Shown here one piece after another: positions 1 through 8,725 of a stretch of DNA of 64,000 bases (its first letter is position 1; every line of letters begins with the position of its first letter). Location: assembly GCA_026129685.1 (NCBI GenBank), contig JAHCHO010000001.1:310001-374000 (forward strand), given 5' to 3'. Under the pieces are notes generated by a model. The model worked only from the letters and a program-made list of their open reading frames with translations. It did not search any database and had not been told where the DNA came from. The translations under genes and the position numbers were made by a program. This DNA is from Fimbriimonadaceae bacterium. GTDB lineage: Bacteria > Armatimonadota > Fimbriimonadia > Fimbriimonadales > Fimbriimonadaceae.

Positions 1-1479
1 CTTCCATCTTCGGTGAATCTGTTCGACGCGTTTCTGTATCGCTTCGCGCTCGGCTCGCGTCATGTCGGCGTTTTGGAGAGCAGGCTGGTCGGCGAACCGG
101 TACCAGAAGTAAGTGACTTCGCTGCCATCGCCCAGAACACGCTTGAAGGGTCCGGCGACGGGTCCGGGTTTCTTCCAGGATGAATCGGGTTCGTTAGGCG
201 TCACATAGGGATCCGTCGTCCGTTTCGGCACCGGAAACTTGGCATCGCGCAACCCAGTCTCGGCGGGAACCTCGCCTGGTGTCACAACCACCCAGCGTTC
301 TGGGCCGTTCGCGTTGGTGGTCAGTCGATAAAACTCGGGCAGGGTCACGAGCGAGGCTGATGCCCCGGAACGGCTGAGTAACCCGCGATTCCACCGAATC
401 CCATAGGTCGAGTCATTGAGGGCGACCGGCGTCGCGTAGGATGCCCAATCAACTTCGGGAGCCTTCGCTCGGTCTTCTCCTGGCAGGTAGATCTTCCATG
501 TCGAATAGCCGCCACCCTTGAACGTATGGACGCTCGAGGACGATTCCGAAACCAACCCCGATGCCGCCGGTCCACCACGGAACCACCGGTCGACGGAGTG
601 CCAGAGGGCGTCTTTCGAGTAAGCCGTGATTCGGTGGATGAGCGGAGCCTCCTTTCCGATCGCACCGGGGAATTGTGTCGGTGCGATGCGGGCGTAGGTT
701 ATCCCGGCTCGATCCTGGGCGACCATCGCCGGGATGTGCTGAGTCTCCATCTGCACGGCTTTGTTGGGCTCGGAAGGACGCGTATCCAGAAACTGACCGG
801 CTAGTTTCGGGTTCTCCGCCGACGCCTTCGCCCAGAAATGGGGCAGGAAGAACGCGACGGGACCCTTGAAGTTCGCCGAGTTCAAGAACAGAGTCCAGGA
901 GTGGTTGCCCGTCGGCACTTCTCTTCCGGCGGTCCTGGTCTTAGGATCGGTCAAAGGTAAGGGCAGGTATCCATAGCCAAAGAGTTCACCTTGGGTCCCT
1001 TGCTTAAGGTTTAGACCATCGGGTGGCCAAAGCACCCACGGGCTGAGTTGGGCCACACCGTAGAGTCCCGTCGGGTTTTTCCAATCTCTTCCCTTGCCCG
1101 CGCCGGGGCCGTTCGCCCACTCGCTAAAGTTGAGTGCGACGCCCCCCATGATGAACTTGGGCGTCTCCGTCGCGAAGCGCGTGTCTCGCCACCAGCCGAG
1201 ACCGCCTTCAATGTCGGTGTAATGATCCTTTGGGGCCTCTCCGTCGAACTGAGGGAACATCCAGGTTCCGAACAAGCCGCTTTGGAAATCCTGGCCCGGG
1301 TAGGACCTTAGCATCGGCCATGCCGCGACGTACATCGAGAATCCTCCGTTGTAGCTCCTGTCCACCCGTTCGTGCGGCACGATGAGGTAGCCCGCCATCT
1401 CGGTGAGTTGGGGAGTTTGCGCATGTGCGAACATCGTCGCCGCTAGAATCACGTGGGAAGAGAGGAGGAGGGAGGTCAT
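1..1479 (-). CDS. Exported protein of unknown function, C-terminus cut by window edge
   Basis: A continuous reading frame of 493 codons runs from an ATG at 1479 to the first base of the window with no stop, so the C-terminus lies outside. The N-terminus ([20 protein letters not shown], then QTPQ) looks like a signal peptide with cleavage after AHA, so the protein is probably secreted. The rest is rich in Trp, Gly and Pro and I recognise no catalytic motif or family. The start ATG overlaps the stop of the upstream esterase gene in the arrangement ATGA, which indicates translational coupling and a shared operon, and so hints at a role in polysaccharide or glycan use. Function is unknown. Confidence 0.8.
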   Translation of the reverse strand, partial: MTSLLLSSHVILAATMFAHAQTPQLTEMAGYLIVPHERVDRSYNGGFSMYVAAWPMLRSYPGQDFQSGLFGTWMFPQFDGEAPKDHYTDIEGGLGWWRDTRFATETPKFIMGGVALNFSEWANGPGAGKGRDWKNPTGLYGVAQLSPWVLWPPDGLNLKQGTQGELFGYGYLPLPLTDPKTRTAGREVPTGNHSWTLFLNSANFKGPVAFFLPHFWAKASAENPKLAGQFLDTRPSEPNKAVQMETQHIPAMVAQDRAGITYARIAPTQFPGAIGKEAPLIHRITAYSKDALWHSVDRWFRGGPAASGLVSESSSSVHTFKGGGYSTWKIYLPGEDRAKAPEVDWASYATPVALNDSTYGIRWNRGLLSRSGASASLVTLPEFYRLTTNANGPERWVVVTPGEVPAETGLRDAKFPVPKRTTDPYVTPNEPDSSWKKPGPVAGPFKRVLGDGSEVTYFWYRFADQPALQNADMTRAEREAIQKRVEQIHRRWK

Positions 1480-2411
1480 CTTGAAGCTCGCTTCAGAAGA
1501 CCCGCCATCGCACGCCCCATCCCGTCGCCGATGAGATAGTAGGTCTCGGCGTTGCTGTTCCAGTGGTAGCCCTGATCGCTGGGAGAGACTTCGGTAGGTC
1601 GCCAAAAGGCGCGGGTACCGACAAAGGCCACGTTCCCTTTGAACTCCTTGTACTGGGCAACGGCTGCCTGTGCCTTCATCAGTTGAAGCGCGAGCTCGTT
1701 CTCTTCGGCTTCGCCGCCCATACCGGTCTCAGCGATCACGAAGGGCAAGTTCGGCTTGCGCAGATCCTTCCTCACGTCTCGGATGAAGTTGGCCATGTTC
1801 TGCTCGTACTCCTGCACAAAAGCAGCGTTGATGCGGTCATTCCACCCCTGGTGCCAACCGAACCCGACCAGTTGAACGGGGCGTCCTCTCAACTCGGGGA
1901 AATGGGTGCCCAGGTTTGCCATGACGTCCTGAGCCTGTCGAACCACCTCCGTGTAGAAGGGGCCCACTTTCCCGCCCGAGCTTGGTGGTCGGAAGTCCTC
2001 GCCAAGGCTCTTTCCACCCCAAGCGAGCTTGATAAGAACAACCGGCTCACGAATCGAATCACCGACCACGGTGCCGAATCCTAGCTCGGGTCCGATGGTA
2101 TCGGTTCCAGCTCCGTACCCAACGGTGAGTCGCCCCTTGCGATCGAAAAAGTGGATCCAGACGTCGTCGCGAATCCGCCAGCTCCCGTCATTGTTAAGCA
2201 GTTGCTTGAACTTTCCATTGCTCTCGGGACTGAGGGCGATCTGCTCAAGGCTGCCCTTTCCCTCGTTACGATTGGGGTCGGCCGAGATGAAACCGTGTCC
2301 AACCATATTCGACTGTCCGGCTAGGATGAAAGCCTTGACCGGTGGATCCTGCGGCAAGGAGGTAACCCCAACACGGCAACCCAACACCGTGAGAACAAGG
2401 GAGTGCAGCAT
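1476..2411 (-). CDS. Carbohydrate acetyl esterase, CE6 / sialate O-acetylesterase (DUF303) type
   Basis: An SGNH-fold esterase expected to remove acetyl groups from sugars. Near the N-terminus is [13 protein letters not shown], the nucleophile-serine block of the CE6/DUF303 family (Q-S-N). A later [10 protein letters not shown] block matches the third conserved block, where the usual sequence is WxQGExD. The frame extends to a GTG at 2438, but I chose the ATG at 2411 because it begins a clean signal peptide ([19 protein letters not shown]) and because a perfect TATAAT lies at 2421-2426 on this strand, between the two candidate starts. The protein is then 311 residues, normal for the family. 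It is the first gene of a two-gene operon with the exported protein at 1-1479. The missing acidic residue in the QG block makes the exact activity uncertain. Confidence 0.85.
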   Translation of the reverse strand: MLHSLVLTVLGCRVGVTSLPQDPPVKAFILAGQSNMVGHGFISADPNRNEGKGSLEQIALSPESNGKFKQLLNNDGSWRIRDDVWIHFFDRKGRLTVGYGAGTDTIGPELGFGTVVGDSIREPVVLIKLAWGGKSLGEDFRPPSSGGKVGPFYTEVVRQAQDVMANLGTHFPELRGRPVQLVGFGWHQGWNDRINAAFVQEYEQNMANFIRDVRKDLRKPNLPFVIAETGMGGEAEENELALQLMKAQAAVAQYKEFKGNVAFVGTRAFWRPTEVSPSDQGYHWNSNAETYYLIGDGMGRAMAGLLKRASR

Positions 2412-2420
2412 TTCGGCCGA

Positions 2421-2426
2421 ATTATA
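2421..2426 (-). promoter_or_regulatory. TATAAT -10 box upstream of the CE6 esterase
   Basis: Read on the minus strand this is a perfect TATAAT. It ends nine bases before the ATG at 2411, so the transcript would have almost no 5' leader. No convincing -35 hexamer is visible. The box argues against the earlier GTG at 2438. Confidence 0.6.
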
Positions 2427-2655
2427 CTGGCGACTCACGGCGGTGAACTCATCGAGATCCCCCAGAATGCCCCGACCGTGGCGAGTCGCGCGCCCCTACG
2501 ACCCTCCGCCCTTCACTCGCCCTGGCGCGTCCACCGGAGGGAGGAACGTCCCACCGTCGCCCGCCCGCTTCGCCGCCCCGTCGGTACACTCGGAAGGGTC
2601 CAGCCTGCCGCGCGACGAGGCCCGGCGAACCCCGCGACCTGAACGGAACCGAACC

Positions 2656-3834
2656 ATGGGACTCAATAAGAAGACCGTCCGCGACCTCGACGTGACCGGT
2701 AAGCGCGTCCTCGTGCGCTGCGATTTCAACGTGCCTCTTGACGGAAGCACCATCACCGACGACCGCCGCATCACCGAAGCCCTCCCGACCATCCGGGACC
2801 TCGCCGCCCGCGGCGCCATCGTGATCCTTGCCAGCCACCTCGGTCGCCCCAAGGGCTGCCCCGAGCCCAAGTACTCCCTCGCCCCTGTCGCCGCCCGCCT
2901 CACCGAGTTGCTCGGCAAGAGGGTGCCCCTCCTCCCCGACTGCGTCGGCCCCGAGGTCGCTTCGGCCATCCAGGCCGCCAAGCCCGGCGACATCCTCCTG
3001 CTCGAGAACGTCCGGTTCTACAAGGAGGAGGAGGCGAACGACCCCGATTTCGCCAAGCAGCTCGCCGCGAACGCCGACCTGTACGTGAACGACGCCTTCG
3101 GCACCGCCCACCGCGCCCACGCCTCGACCGAAGGGGTCGCCCACCTGCTCCCCGGCGCGGCGGGCTACCTAATGGAGAAGGAGATCGAGTACCTGGGCCG
3201 CGCCGTCACCGACCCCGCCCGCCCCTTCGTGGCGATCCTCGGCGGCGCGAAGGTCAAGGACAAGATCGCCGTCATCGAGAACCTCCTCGCCAAAGTGGAC
3301 ACCCTCGTCATCGGCGGCGGCATGGCCTTCACCTTCCTCAAAGCCAAGGGCTACGAGATCGGCAAGTCGCTCCTCGACGAGACCAACCTGGAGTTCGCCA
3401 AGAAGACCCTCGCCGCCCATGGCACCAAAATCCTCCTGCCCGTGGACGCCGTCGTGGCTCCTGAACTGAGTCCCGACGCCCCGGCCGAGACCGTCGCGGC
3501 GGACAAGATTCCTGCCGGCGAGATCGGGGCGGACATCGGCCCCGCGACGATCGCCCTATTCACCGACGCGATCCGCTCCGCCAAGACGGTGGTCTGGAAC
3601 GGCCCGATGGGCGTGTTCGAGATGGCGAACTTCGCGGAAGGCACCCGCGCCGTCGCCGAAGCCCTCGCCGACTGCGCGGGCACCACCATCGTCGGCGGCG
3701 GCGACTCGGCGGCGGCGATCGAGAAGTTCGGCTACGCCAAGAAGGTCAGCCACGTCAGCACCGGCGGCGGAGCGAGCCTGGAGTTCCTCGAAGGCATCGA
3801 ACTGCCCGGCATCGCGGCGTTGCAGGACGCATAG
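2656..3834 (+). CDS. pgk: Phosphoglycerate kinase
   Basis: Cytosolic glycolytic enzyme that transfers phosphate from 1,3-bisphosphoglycerate to ADP. The 392-residue protein has the family N-terminal signature [14 protein letters not shown] near residue 18, the [10 protein letters not shown] substrate-binding block, [13 protein letters not shown], the GGAKVKDKI block at the start of the nucleotide lobe, and the C-terminal glycine-rich GGGDSAAA segment. The start is the ATG at 2656; the frame stays open far upstream, but that extension is Pro/Arg-rich and lies antisense to the divergent esterase gene. A TACACT at 2585-2590 could serve as its -10, leaving a leader of about 60 bases. No gap, tpi or eno gene is adjacent. 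Confidence 0.98.
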   Translation: MGLNKKTVRDLDVTGKRVLVRCDFNVPLDGSTITDDRRITEALPTIRDLAARGAIVILASHLGRPKGCPEPKYSLAPVAARLTELLGKRVPLLPDCVGPEVASAIQAAKPGDILLLENVRFYKEEEANDPDFAKQLAANADLYVNDAFGTAHRAHASTEGVAHLLPGAAGYLMEKEIEYLGRAVTDPARPFVAILGGAKVKDKIAVIENLLAKVDTLVIGGGMAFTFLKAKGYEIGKSLLDETNLEFAKKTLAAHGTKILLPVDAVVAPELSPDAPAETVAADKIPAGEIGADIGPATIALFTDAIRSAKTVVWNGPMGVFEMANFAEGTRAVAEALADCAGTTIVGGGDSAAAIEKFGYAKKVSHVSTGGGASLEFLEGIELPGIAALQDA

Positions 3835-3951
3835 GCACCGGTTCGGCCCGTCTGTCCGGCCTCCGTCTGGCTCGCCGCTTCCCGGAGGGCCGGATGGTCC
3901 GGGGTACCACGAAGGCAGTTGGCGGGGCCTGGGTCTTCTGGATGGCACCCC

Positions 3952-3981
3952 TTGGCATCGCCCCCCCCCCCACGCTAGGCT
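3952..3981 (+). promoter_or_regulatory. Promoter with an 11-C homopolymer in the spacer
   Basis: TTGGCA at 3952-3957 (one mismatch to TTGACA) and TAGGCT at 3976-3981 are separated by 18 bases, of which eleven are consecutive C residues (3961-3971). TAGGCT ends six bases before the GTG start at 3988, so transcription would begin at or next to the start codon. A change in C-tract length would change promoter spacing, as in known phase-variable promoters. Confidence 0.55.
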
Positions 3982-3987
3982 ACGGAC

Positions 3988-5166
3988 GTGAGCAACCGAC
4001 TGGTTCGTTTCACGATGGGCGCGCTGGCATTCCTGATCCTGGCGGGAAGTGCGATGTGTCAGGAAGAGGATCCGCCCGAACCGCTTCCGCCTCCCGGCAC
4101 GATCTGGCGAGACTACGGCCAGGTGCGGGTGATCCTGTCCGTCTCGAATCCCGCCATCCAGGAACCCGATCTGGGGAAGGTGAGCGGCACGAACGTGCGC
4201 TTCGGTCTTCTCGCCGCCGTCACTCAGCGGCCCATGCCCTACACGATCGAAAACCCCGCCACCGCGCCCACCCGGGGGGCAGGTCGTCCACTTCTGGTGT
4301 ACGATCGGCAATGGGTTGATCTCGACCGCGCCCGTGTTACCGAGCGACGAGGTGTCGTTGGGCGTTCGGCTCGATTCGACCCGCTTCGCCCCGCGATCCG
4401 CGATCACGATCTATCTGGCGGCGGAGTTCCGGCTCGACACCCCCTCGGGACCCCAGTGGCGGACCGAGTACGTCCAAACCGGCGTGGAGGCCTACAACGT
4501 GGCGGCTTTGTTCGGCTTTGCCGAATTCGAGGCGGTCAAGGCCAGCAGGGCGCCCTGACCGCCAAGGAGTGGATGGCCGCCCTCCATCACGACGACTTCT
4601 GCTTCACCTATCCCACGTGGAACGCGAACACCGTGCTCCAGCACGTCGGGTCGGTCACCGTCTTCTACGAGAACTGCCACGGCGCGACGGGTCTGTTCCA
4701 CGACAATGGCTACCCGGAACCGGGATCGGAGATCGACGCGCTGGCCCTCGGCCCGCCGCGCCAATCGGGCGTCTCGGCGGGAATTCCGCCCATGCACTTC
4801 GCCTTCATGGACTCGTGCGAGTCGGTGGCGGACCACGGCTACCCACCGGAGTTCTTCGCCCAGTTCGGTCGAAGCCTGCTCTACCCCTACCTACCCGCCG
4901 AGGCGCTGGAGGGGCGCGCGCTCCTGGGCTGGGCCATCCAGGCCGACGTCAACAAGACCGCCGACATCGGCAACGTGCTCTGGGGCGCTCTGGCGGGAAA
5001 GGCAACGGTGAGTCAGGCGCGCACAGCCGCGTGCCTCCAGGTGTATCCAACGCTAGACCCCACCTTAACGATGTTCGTCGTCGGTGACCCAAACACGCGG
5101 TTGCACGGCGTCTACACGGGTCACCCATGGCTACCAACGATCGAGGACTGGTACACATGGCTCTAA
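3988..5166 (+). CDS. Exported protein, possible clan-CD (caspase-like) cysteine peptidase; carries two compensating frame disturbances
   Basis: The frame of 392 codons starts at GTG 3988 with a signal peptide (MSNRLVRFTMGALAFLILAG, cleavage near AMC-QEE). Between about 4274 and 4547 this frame reads as arginine-rich shadow sequence, while the +1 frame reads a normal protein (GQVVHFWCTIGNG onward to FGFAEFEAVKAS). The simplest reading is one extra G in the run GGGGGG at 4274-4279 and one missing base just after 4546, which cancel out. Downstream, VTVFYENCHGATG (His231) and MHFAFMDSCES (Cys277) resemble the strand-HG and strand-DxC blocks of clan-CD peptidases; this is my inference, not a family match. 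The start of the next gene overlaps its stop as TAATG. It could equally be a non-enzymatic exported protein. Confidence 0.65.
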   Translation: MSNRLVRFTMGALAFLILAGSAMCQEEDPPEPLPPPGTIWRDYGQVRVILSVSNPAIQEPDLGKVSGTNVRFGLLAAVTQRPMPYTIENPATAPTRGAGRPLLVYDRQWVDLDRARVTERRGVVGRSARFDPLRPAIRDHDLSGGGVPARHPLGTPVADRVRPNRRGGLQRGGFVRLCRIRGGQGQQGALTAKEWMAALHHDDFCFTYPTWNANTVLQHVGSVTVFYENCHGATGLFHDNGYPEPGSEIDALALGPPRQSGVSAGIPPMHFAFMDSCESVADHGYPPEFFAQFGRSLLYPYLPAEALEGRALLGWAIQADVNKTADIGNVLWGALAGKATVSQARTAACLQVYPTLDPTLTMFVVGDPNTRLHGVYTGHPWLPTIEDWYTWL

Positions 5167-5984
5167 TGAGTAAACGGCGTCTGGTTGCGTGCGGCCTTGG
5201 GGGCATCCTGGTGCTGGTAGCCGTTACTTGGCTGCAAGTGGCGGTGGCCGGACCTGCCAAACCGGCAGCGAAGGAGGTTGCGGTGGCGTTTCTGCGTCAG
5301 ATCGGAGCGTACAAGGCGGGCTTTGAGTGGACCGAGCGGGCAGGCGGAAGCTCCGGTCGTAGGGTGTATCAGCTAGTTCCCGGCTCCCGACATGCCGGAT
5401 CGGCGCCGATGATCGTGGTGGACCAGAACGAAGGCATAGTGGTCGGGTACGTCGCCCAACCCGACTACGATGGCCGGAGCCTTGCCGCCGCGCCAGAAGA
5501 CGCACAGCGATGGCGAACGCGCCTCGGCCTACCGAAGGACTGGCGACGCCTCGACGTCTCCGACGGCTATCGCCTAAGGGGCGGCAAATCCACTGCCTTT
5601 CGCCTCGCCGAGTTCCCCTACGGCTACGAGCCGTTCGAAGAAAGCGACGGCGCGTTGATCGGACTGGACTCCTCCACAAGACTGGTGGTCTACTCCCGCG
5701 CCGTCGGCTATCGCGCCCTGCCCCCTCCCGACAAGCTCCTTTCCGTCGCCGACGGCCTTCGGATCGTCGCCAAGAAGCGAACCGACCCGAAGCACGAGGT
5801 CCGCTTCCACAAAACGATGTACGTCGTTCCCAACGACCGTTTCGGCGGACAACGACGCAAGAACCCCAAGGAGTTGGTCCTCGCCCGCGTGTACAAGCTC
5901 TCCGACCGCAAATACCTGTTCCTCGACGCGGGCGACGGCAAGGTCCTCGGCGGGTTCGAGGTCAGTCGGCGGCGGAGTCCGTGA
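5166..5984 (+). CDS. Exported protein of unknown function
   Basis: 272 residues starting at the ATG that overlaps the upstream stop codon (TAATG at 5164-5168), so translation is probably coupled. MSKRRLVACGLGGILVLVAV and the following hydrophobic stretch form a signal peptide or N-terminal anchor. The body has two similar segments in which a strand ends in a D-x-G turn (IVVDQNEGIVVGYV and LFLDAGDGKVLGGF), a pattern seen in PepSY/YcdB-like domains that block or bind peptidases. Given the peptidase-like gene just upstream this is an attractive but unproven link. Two earlier in-frame ATGs at 5127 and 5157 exist but would overlap the upstream gene more heavily. Confidence 0.75.
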   Translation: MSKRRLVACGLGGILVLVAVTWLQVAVAGPAKPAAKEVAVAFLRQIGAYKAGFEWTERAGGSSGRRVYQLVPGSRHAGSAPMIVVDQNEGIVVGYVAQPDYDGRSLAAAPEDAQRWRTRLGLPKDWRRLDVSDGYRLRGGKSTAFRLAEFPYGYEPFEESDGALIGLDSSTRLVVYSRAVGYRALPPPDKLLSVADGLRIVAKKRTDPKHEVRFHKTMYVVPNDRFGGQRRKNPKELVLARVYKLSDRKYLFLDAGDGKVLGGFEVSRRRSP

Positions 5985-6162
5985 CCGCCGAACGCAACCG
6001 CGACCGGATCAGCCGCTCCCGGTGGTCGTTGAACAGGCAGATCGCCCGCACCCCCAGCACGTTCGCCACGTTCACCGCCTCCTCGTAGTGTTGCGGGTTC
6101 ACCTTCCGGTCCTTGCACCGGCGCTCGGTTTCGTCGTATCGGGGGCAGTCGCGGCAGTACAC
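5962..6162 (-). CDS. Small Cys-containing protein of unknown function
   Basis: 66 residues. The N-terminus MYCRDCPRYDETERRCKD has a CxxC plus a third Cys, suggesting a metal or redox site; the middle (YEEAVNVANVLGVRAICLF) looks like an ordinary helix-strand. The start is GTG at 6162, preceded at the right distance by GAGG on this strand. Its 3' end overlaps the convergent exported-protein gene by 23 bases. It has no signal peptide, so it is probably cytosolic. Composition looks like real protein rather than shadow. Confidence 0.65.
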   Translation of the reverse strand: MYCRDCPRYDETERRCKDRKVNPQHYEEAVNVANVLGVRAICLFNDHRERLIRSRLRSAVTDSAAD

Positions 6163-6182
6163 TAAGTCCTCAGAACGCCATC

Positions 6183-7184
6183 ATGACCCCGTTCCTCGTC
6201 GGCCTCGCGATGCTCGGCTCCTCCGGGGGCACGAATTCGGTCGTCACCAGTCTACACTTTGACGGCCAGAACTTCATCGTAGAGACGGCCCAAGGCGCGA
6301 TCAAGTCGCCGCTTTCGCAGGACGCCGCCAAAGTCGACATCGTCGAGAAGAACGGCACCGTGTTCGCCGTCTGGGACGCCCGCGGCCTGACCGTGCGCGA
6401 CGGCGACTGGAGCTTCTCGACCAAACTCGAGGACGCCGCCCTCTCCCCCCGGCTCTTCACCCCCGACGAGATCCGCGCCACCCGCGCCATGGTCGAGGTC
6501 GGTCAGCGCAAGCGCGAGGCCGCCGACCTTGCCGGAACCGTCCGCATCGGCGACCGCGTCTTCTGGCTTCCCCGTTGGCGCGACAGCGCGGGCAAGCCCT
6601 GGCTCGAGGCCCTCTTCGAGGTCAACCTCGCGGAACCGCGACCGAAGCCAAGGCTCGTCGGCCGCCTCCAGGGCTTCGCCGCCACCGGAAACACCAACGC
6701 CCTCGGCCGCTTCGGCGAGTCGGTCTTCGCCATTACGCGCGACGGCGGCGCCTGGGGTTTCGCCTTCTACACCCCCGTCACCGAGGGGTTCGGCTTCCTC
6801 GCCAAGGGCGACCGCCTCGTCTCCGCCGAACGGATCAGCGAAGAGGTCACTCTCGTGGCCGAAACGAGCCCCTACGACACCACCGTCGTGCGTCGCTTCC
6901 ACCTCCCTTCCGGCCAATCGAGAACCCTCGCCGAAATCCGTGGCAAGGTGGAGTTCGTCAACGCGCGGCCGCCCATCGTCGATATCGTCGCGCCGACCGG
7001 CCGCTTCCTGCGCAATCTCGAGTCCGGCGCCGAGAAGCGCCTCTCGCCGGGGACCCCCGTGCGCTGGGTGGAGGGCAACGTTCTCATCTGGTCGCCCGCC
7101 GACCGACCTTCGTCCGCCGTTCTGTGGGACCCGGAACGGTGGCGACCCATCGCCCAGTGGACCGCCGCCAAGCAATCGGGGTGA
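6183..7184 (+). CDS. Protein of unknown function with beta-propeller-like character
   Basis: 333 residues from ATG 6183. The N-terminus MTPFLVGLAMLGSSGGTNSV is only weakly hydrophobic and may be a short signal peptide. The rest consists of many short beta strands with repeated W-D or D-G turns (VWDARGLTVRDGDWSF, VFWLPRWRD), compatible with a propeller, but no named repeat is recognisable. A divergent gene starts at 6162, only 20 bases away; the bases 6158-6163 read TACACT and could be a -10 for this gene, giving a leader of about a dozen bases. Confidence 0.75.
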   Translation: MTPFLVGLAMLGSSGGTNSVVTSLHFDGQNFIVETAQGAIKSPLSQDAAKVDIVEKNGTVFAVWDARGLTVRDGDWSFSTKLEDAALSPRLFTPDEIRATRAMVEVGQRKREAADLAGTVRIGDRVFWLPRWRDSAGKPWLEALFEVNLAEPRPKPRLVGRLQGFAATGNTNALGRFGESVFAITRDGGAWGFAFYTPVTEGFGFLAKGDRLVSAERISEEVTLVAETSPYDTTVVRRFHLPSGQSRTLAEIRGKVEFVNARPPIVDIVAPTGRFLRNLESGAEKRLSPGTPVRWVEGNVLIWSPADRPSSAVLWDPERWRPIAQWTAAKQSG

Positions 7185-7246
7185 GCCCTTTGGATGCCGA
7201 CCCGGCCCGAAAGACGTCTAACCTTTCAATAAGGAGCCAACCGCAC

Positions 7247-7687
7247 ATGAGACGACTCTACAGAAACAAGCTCTTCCTCGCCCTGGTGGCGGCTCTGCCG
7301 ATGGGCGGACTCGCGTTCGGTCAGATCGACATTGGCGACGTGATCAAGGTCCTCGGCGTCGGCGCGGCGGTGAAGCAGTTCGGTCCTGAGATCAACCGGG
7401 CGATGAACAAGCTCTCCGGCCACAAGGACACGCCCGCGATCACCACCAAGGTCGTCCCGATCCTGAGCATCAAGATTCTGCGCGGCGACAACGCCATCGG
7501 CGCGGCGCAGGTCAGCGGCCCCAAAGCCCAAGTCGACAAGGTTCAGGCGGTCGCCCAGCCCGAGACAAACCTCCTCGGTACCGTGCGCGCCCGCGTGTTC
7601 ATCCCCGTCTCCAGCAAGGACGTCGTGAAGGACATCAAGAAGGTGGACGGCGTCGCCGTAACGGGCATCGTCGACCTCAAGCTCTGA
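7247..7687 (+). CDS. Exported protein of unknown function
   Basis: 146 residues beginning at ATG 7247, which has a strong ribosome binding site AAGGAG at 7231-7236. MRRLYRNKLFLALVAALPMG followed by GLAFGQ is a signal peptide. The mature part starts QIDIGDVIKVLGVGAAVKQF and contains an Ala/Val-rich region with the consecutive strands VRARVFIPVSS and VAVTGIVDLKL. No family is recognised. The clear Shine-Dalgarno contrasts with the SD-less starts of many neighbours. A pair of REP-like hairpins follows immediately. Confidence 0.75.
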   Translation: MRRLYRNKLFLALVAALPMGGLAFGQIDIGDVIKVLGVGAAVKQFGPEINRAMNKLSGHKDTPAITTKVVPILSIKILRGDNAIGAAQVSGPKAQVDKVQAVAQPETNLLGTVRARVFIPVSSKDVVKDIKKVDGVAVTGIVDLKL

Positions 7688-7693
7688 CCCCCT

Positions 7694-7766
7694 GTCATTC
7701 TGAGCGAAGCGAAGAATCCCGATCTCTTCGCCCGCCCACCGGGATTCCTCGTTCCTCGGGACGACA
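7694..7766. repeat. REP-like dispersed inverted repeat, copy 1
   Basis: The left arm contains TTCTGAGCGAAGCGAAGAA and the right arm (7741-7766) is its imperfect reverse complement, GGGATTCCTCGTTCCTCGG. The two arms can form a hairpin. Relatives occur at 7787, 14748 and 51381, always between gene ends. Confidence 0.8.
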
Positions 7767-7786
7767 ACCTGTGGACGACCGCCCCT

Positions 7787-7849
7787 GTCATTCTGGGCAA
7801 AGCGAAGACCAACCCCCACCGGGATCCTTCACTCCGTCCAGGATGACAA
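7787..7849. repeat. REP-like dispersed inverted repeat, copy 2
   Basis: A diverged tandem neighbour of copy 1: left arm GTCATTCTGGGCAAAGCGAA, right arm GGGATCCTTCACTCCGTCC and GGATGAC. Both lie in the 210-base gap between two convergent genes. Confidence 0.75.
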
Positions 7850-7897
7850 ACCCTTCCCCAAGGGTTCCTCGTCCGGGGCCACGATGACGGCCTGTGC

Positions 7898-8725
7898 TCA
7901 GAACTCCAGGTCCACCGGCGGCTTGGGACGGTCCGGTCGGCGTGGCTTGCGCGTCGGATCGCCCCGGCCCGCCAAGTCCGCCAGGCCGTACCCATAGATC
8001 GTCAGCGCCACGAGGATCGGCGCGCCGAACAACGCCTTGTCCAGCAGATTGGACGCTGGGCCGAGGGCCGCCTTGCTCGTCTGAAGGGCGATCGCCCAGC
8101 AGACCACCCAACCGGCGATCAGCCCGAGTCCCTTTGCCGTCTCCCCGAGCAACACCTGCCCGAACCCCGGCAGCACCAGACTGAATCGGAACGCCGACGA
8201 TGACGAGGCGACGGCCTCGCTCGTCATCGCCATGTAGCCCGACGCCATAAGTTCCGCTTCCGTCTCTCTTAGCACCAGTTCCGCCAGTTTGCGCTCGGCG
8301 GAGACGTTGTGCGGGTTCGCTTTCACCGCCCGCTGGTAGGTCTGCTTCGCCTCGATCGTCTTGCGCGTGGCGGCCAGCCGATCCGCGAGCGCTTCGAGCA
8401 CCTCCGAGCTGCCCGGAGCGACCGCCGCCGCTTCCCGAACCAGGGCCTCCGCCCGATCCGCCTGGTTGCGCATCTCCGCGACCCGCGCTTCGCGCAACAA
8501 CGCCTCGGCCCGCTCTTGCTGGTCCGGGGTCGGCGAAGACTCCCGTTCCGTTTCGGCCGGAGCCTGCACGGGAAGACTCGGCTCGGGCGCTGGACTCGCG
8601 TCCGGAACCTCGCCCCGAGCTTCCCGAAGCTCGCGGCGGAGCCGCTCGACCTCTTGCCGCAGGGCCTCGGCGTCTACGCGACCGGGGTCCCCAGCACGTC
8701 CGGGTTGGGCTTCATCGTTTTCCAA
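7898..8725 (-). CDS. Membrane protein with coiled coil and TPR-like helices
   Basis: About 275 residues. An N-terminal coiled coil (ALRQEVERLRRELREA) is followed by a Pro-rich linker, then TPR-like helical repeats (AEALLREARVAEMRNQADRA; TYQRAVKANPHNVSAERKLA) and a C-terminal membrane part with a LPGFGQVLLGE turn and two or three hydrophobic helices. The start is uncertain: no ATG, GTG or TTG lies close to the upstream stop, and the only reasonable canonical start is TTG at 8725, which has GGAG four bases before it but overlaps rsfS by about 50 bases. The gene ends the obgE-nadD-rsfS operon. A scaffolding role in the membrane is possible. Confidence 0.75.
   Translation of the reverse strand: MENDEAQPGRAGDPGRVDAEALRQEVERLRRELREARGEVPDASPAPEPSLPVQAPAETERESSPTPDQQERAEALLREARVAEMRNQADRAEALVREAAAVAPGSSEVLEALADRLAATRKTIEAKQTYQRAVKANPHNVSAERKLAELVLRETEAELMASGYMAMTSEAVASSSSAFRFSLVLPGFGQVLLGETAKGLGLIAGWVVCWAIALQTSKAALGPASNLLDKALFGAPILVALTIYGYGLADLAGRGDPTRKPRRPDRPKPPVDLEF

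Noticed and set aside
2029-2655. N-terminal extension of phosphoglycerate kinase by about 200 residues
   Set aside because: The extension is antisense to the esterase gene and Pro/Arg/Ser-rich; PGK proteins start as at 2656.
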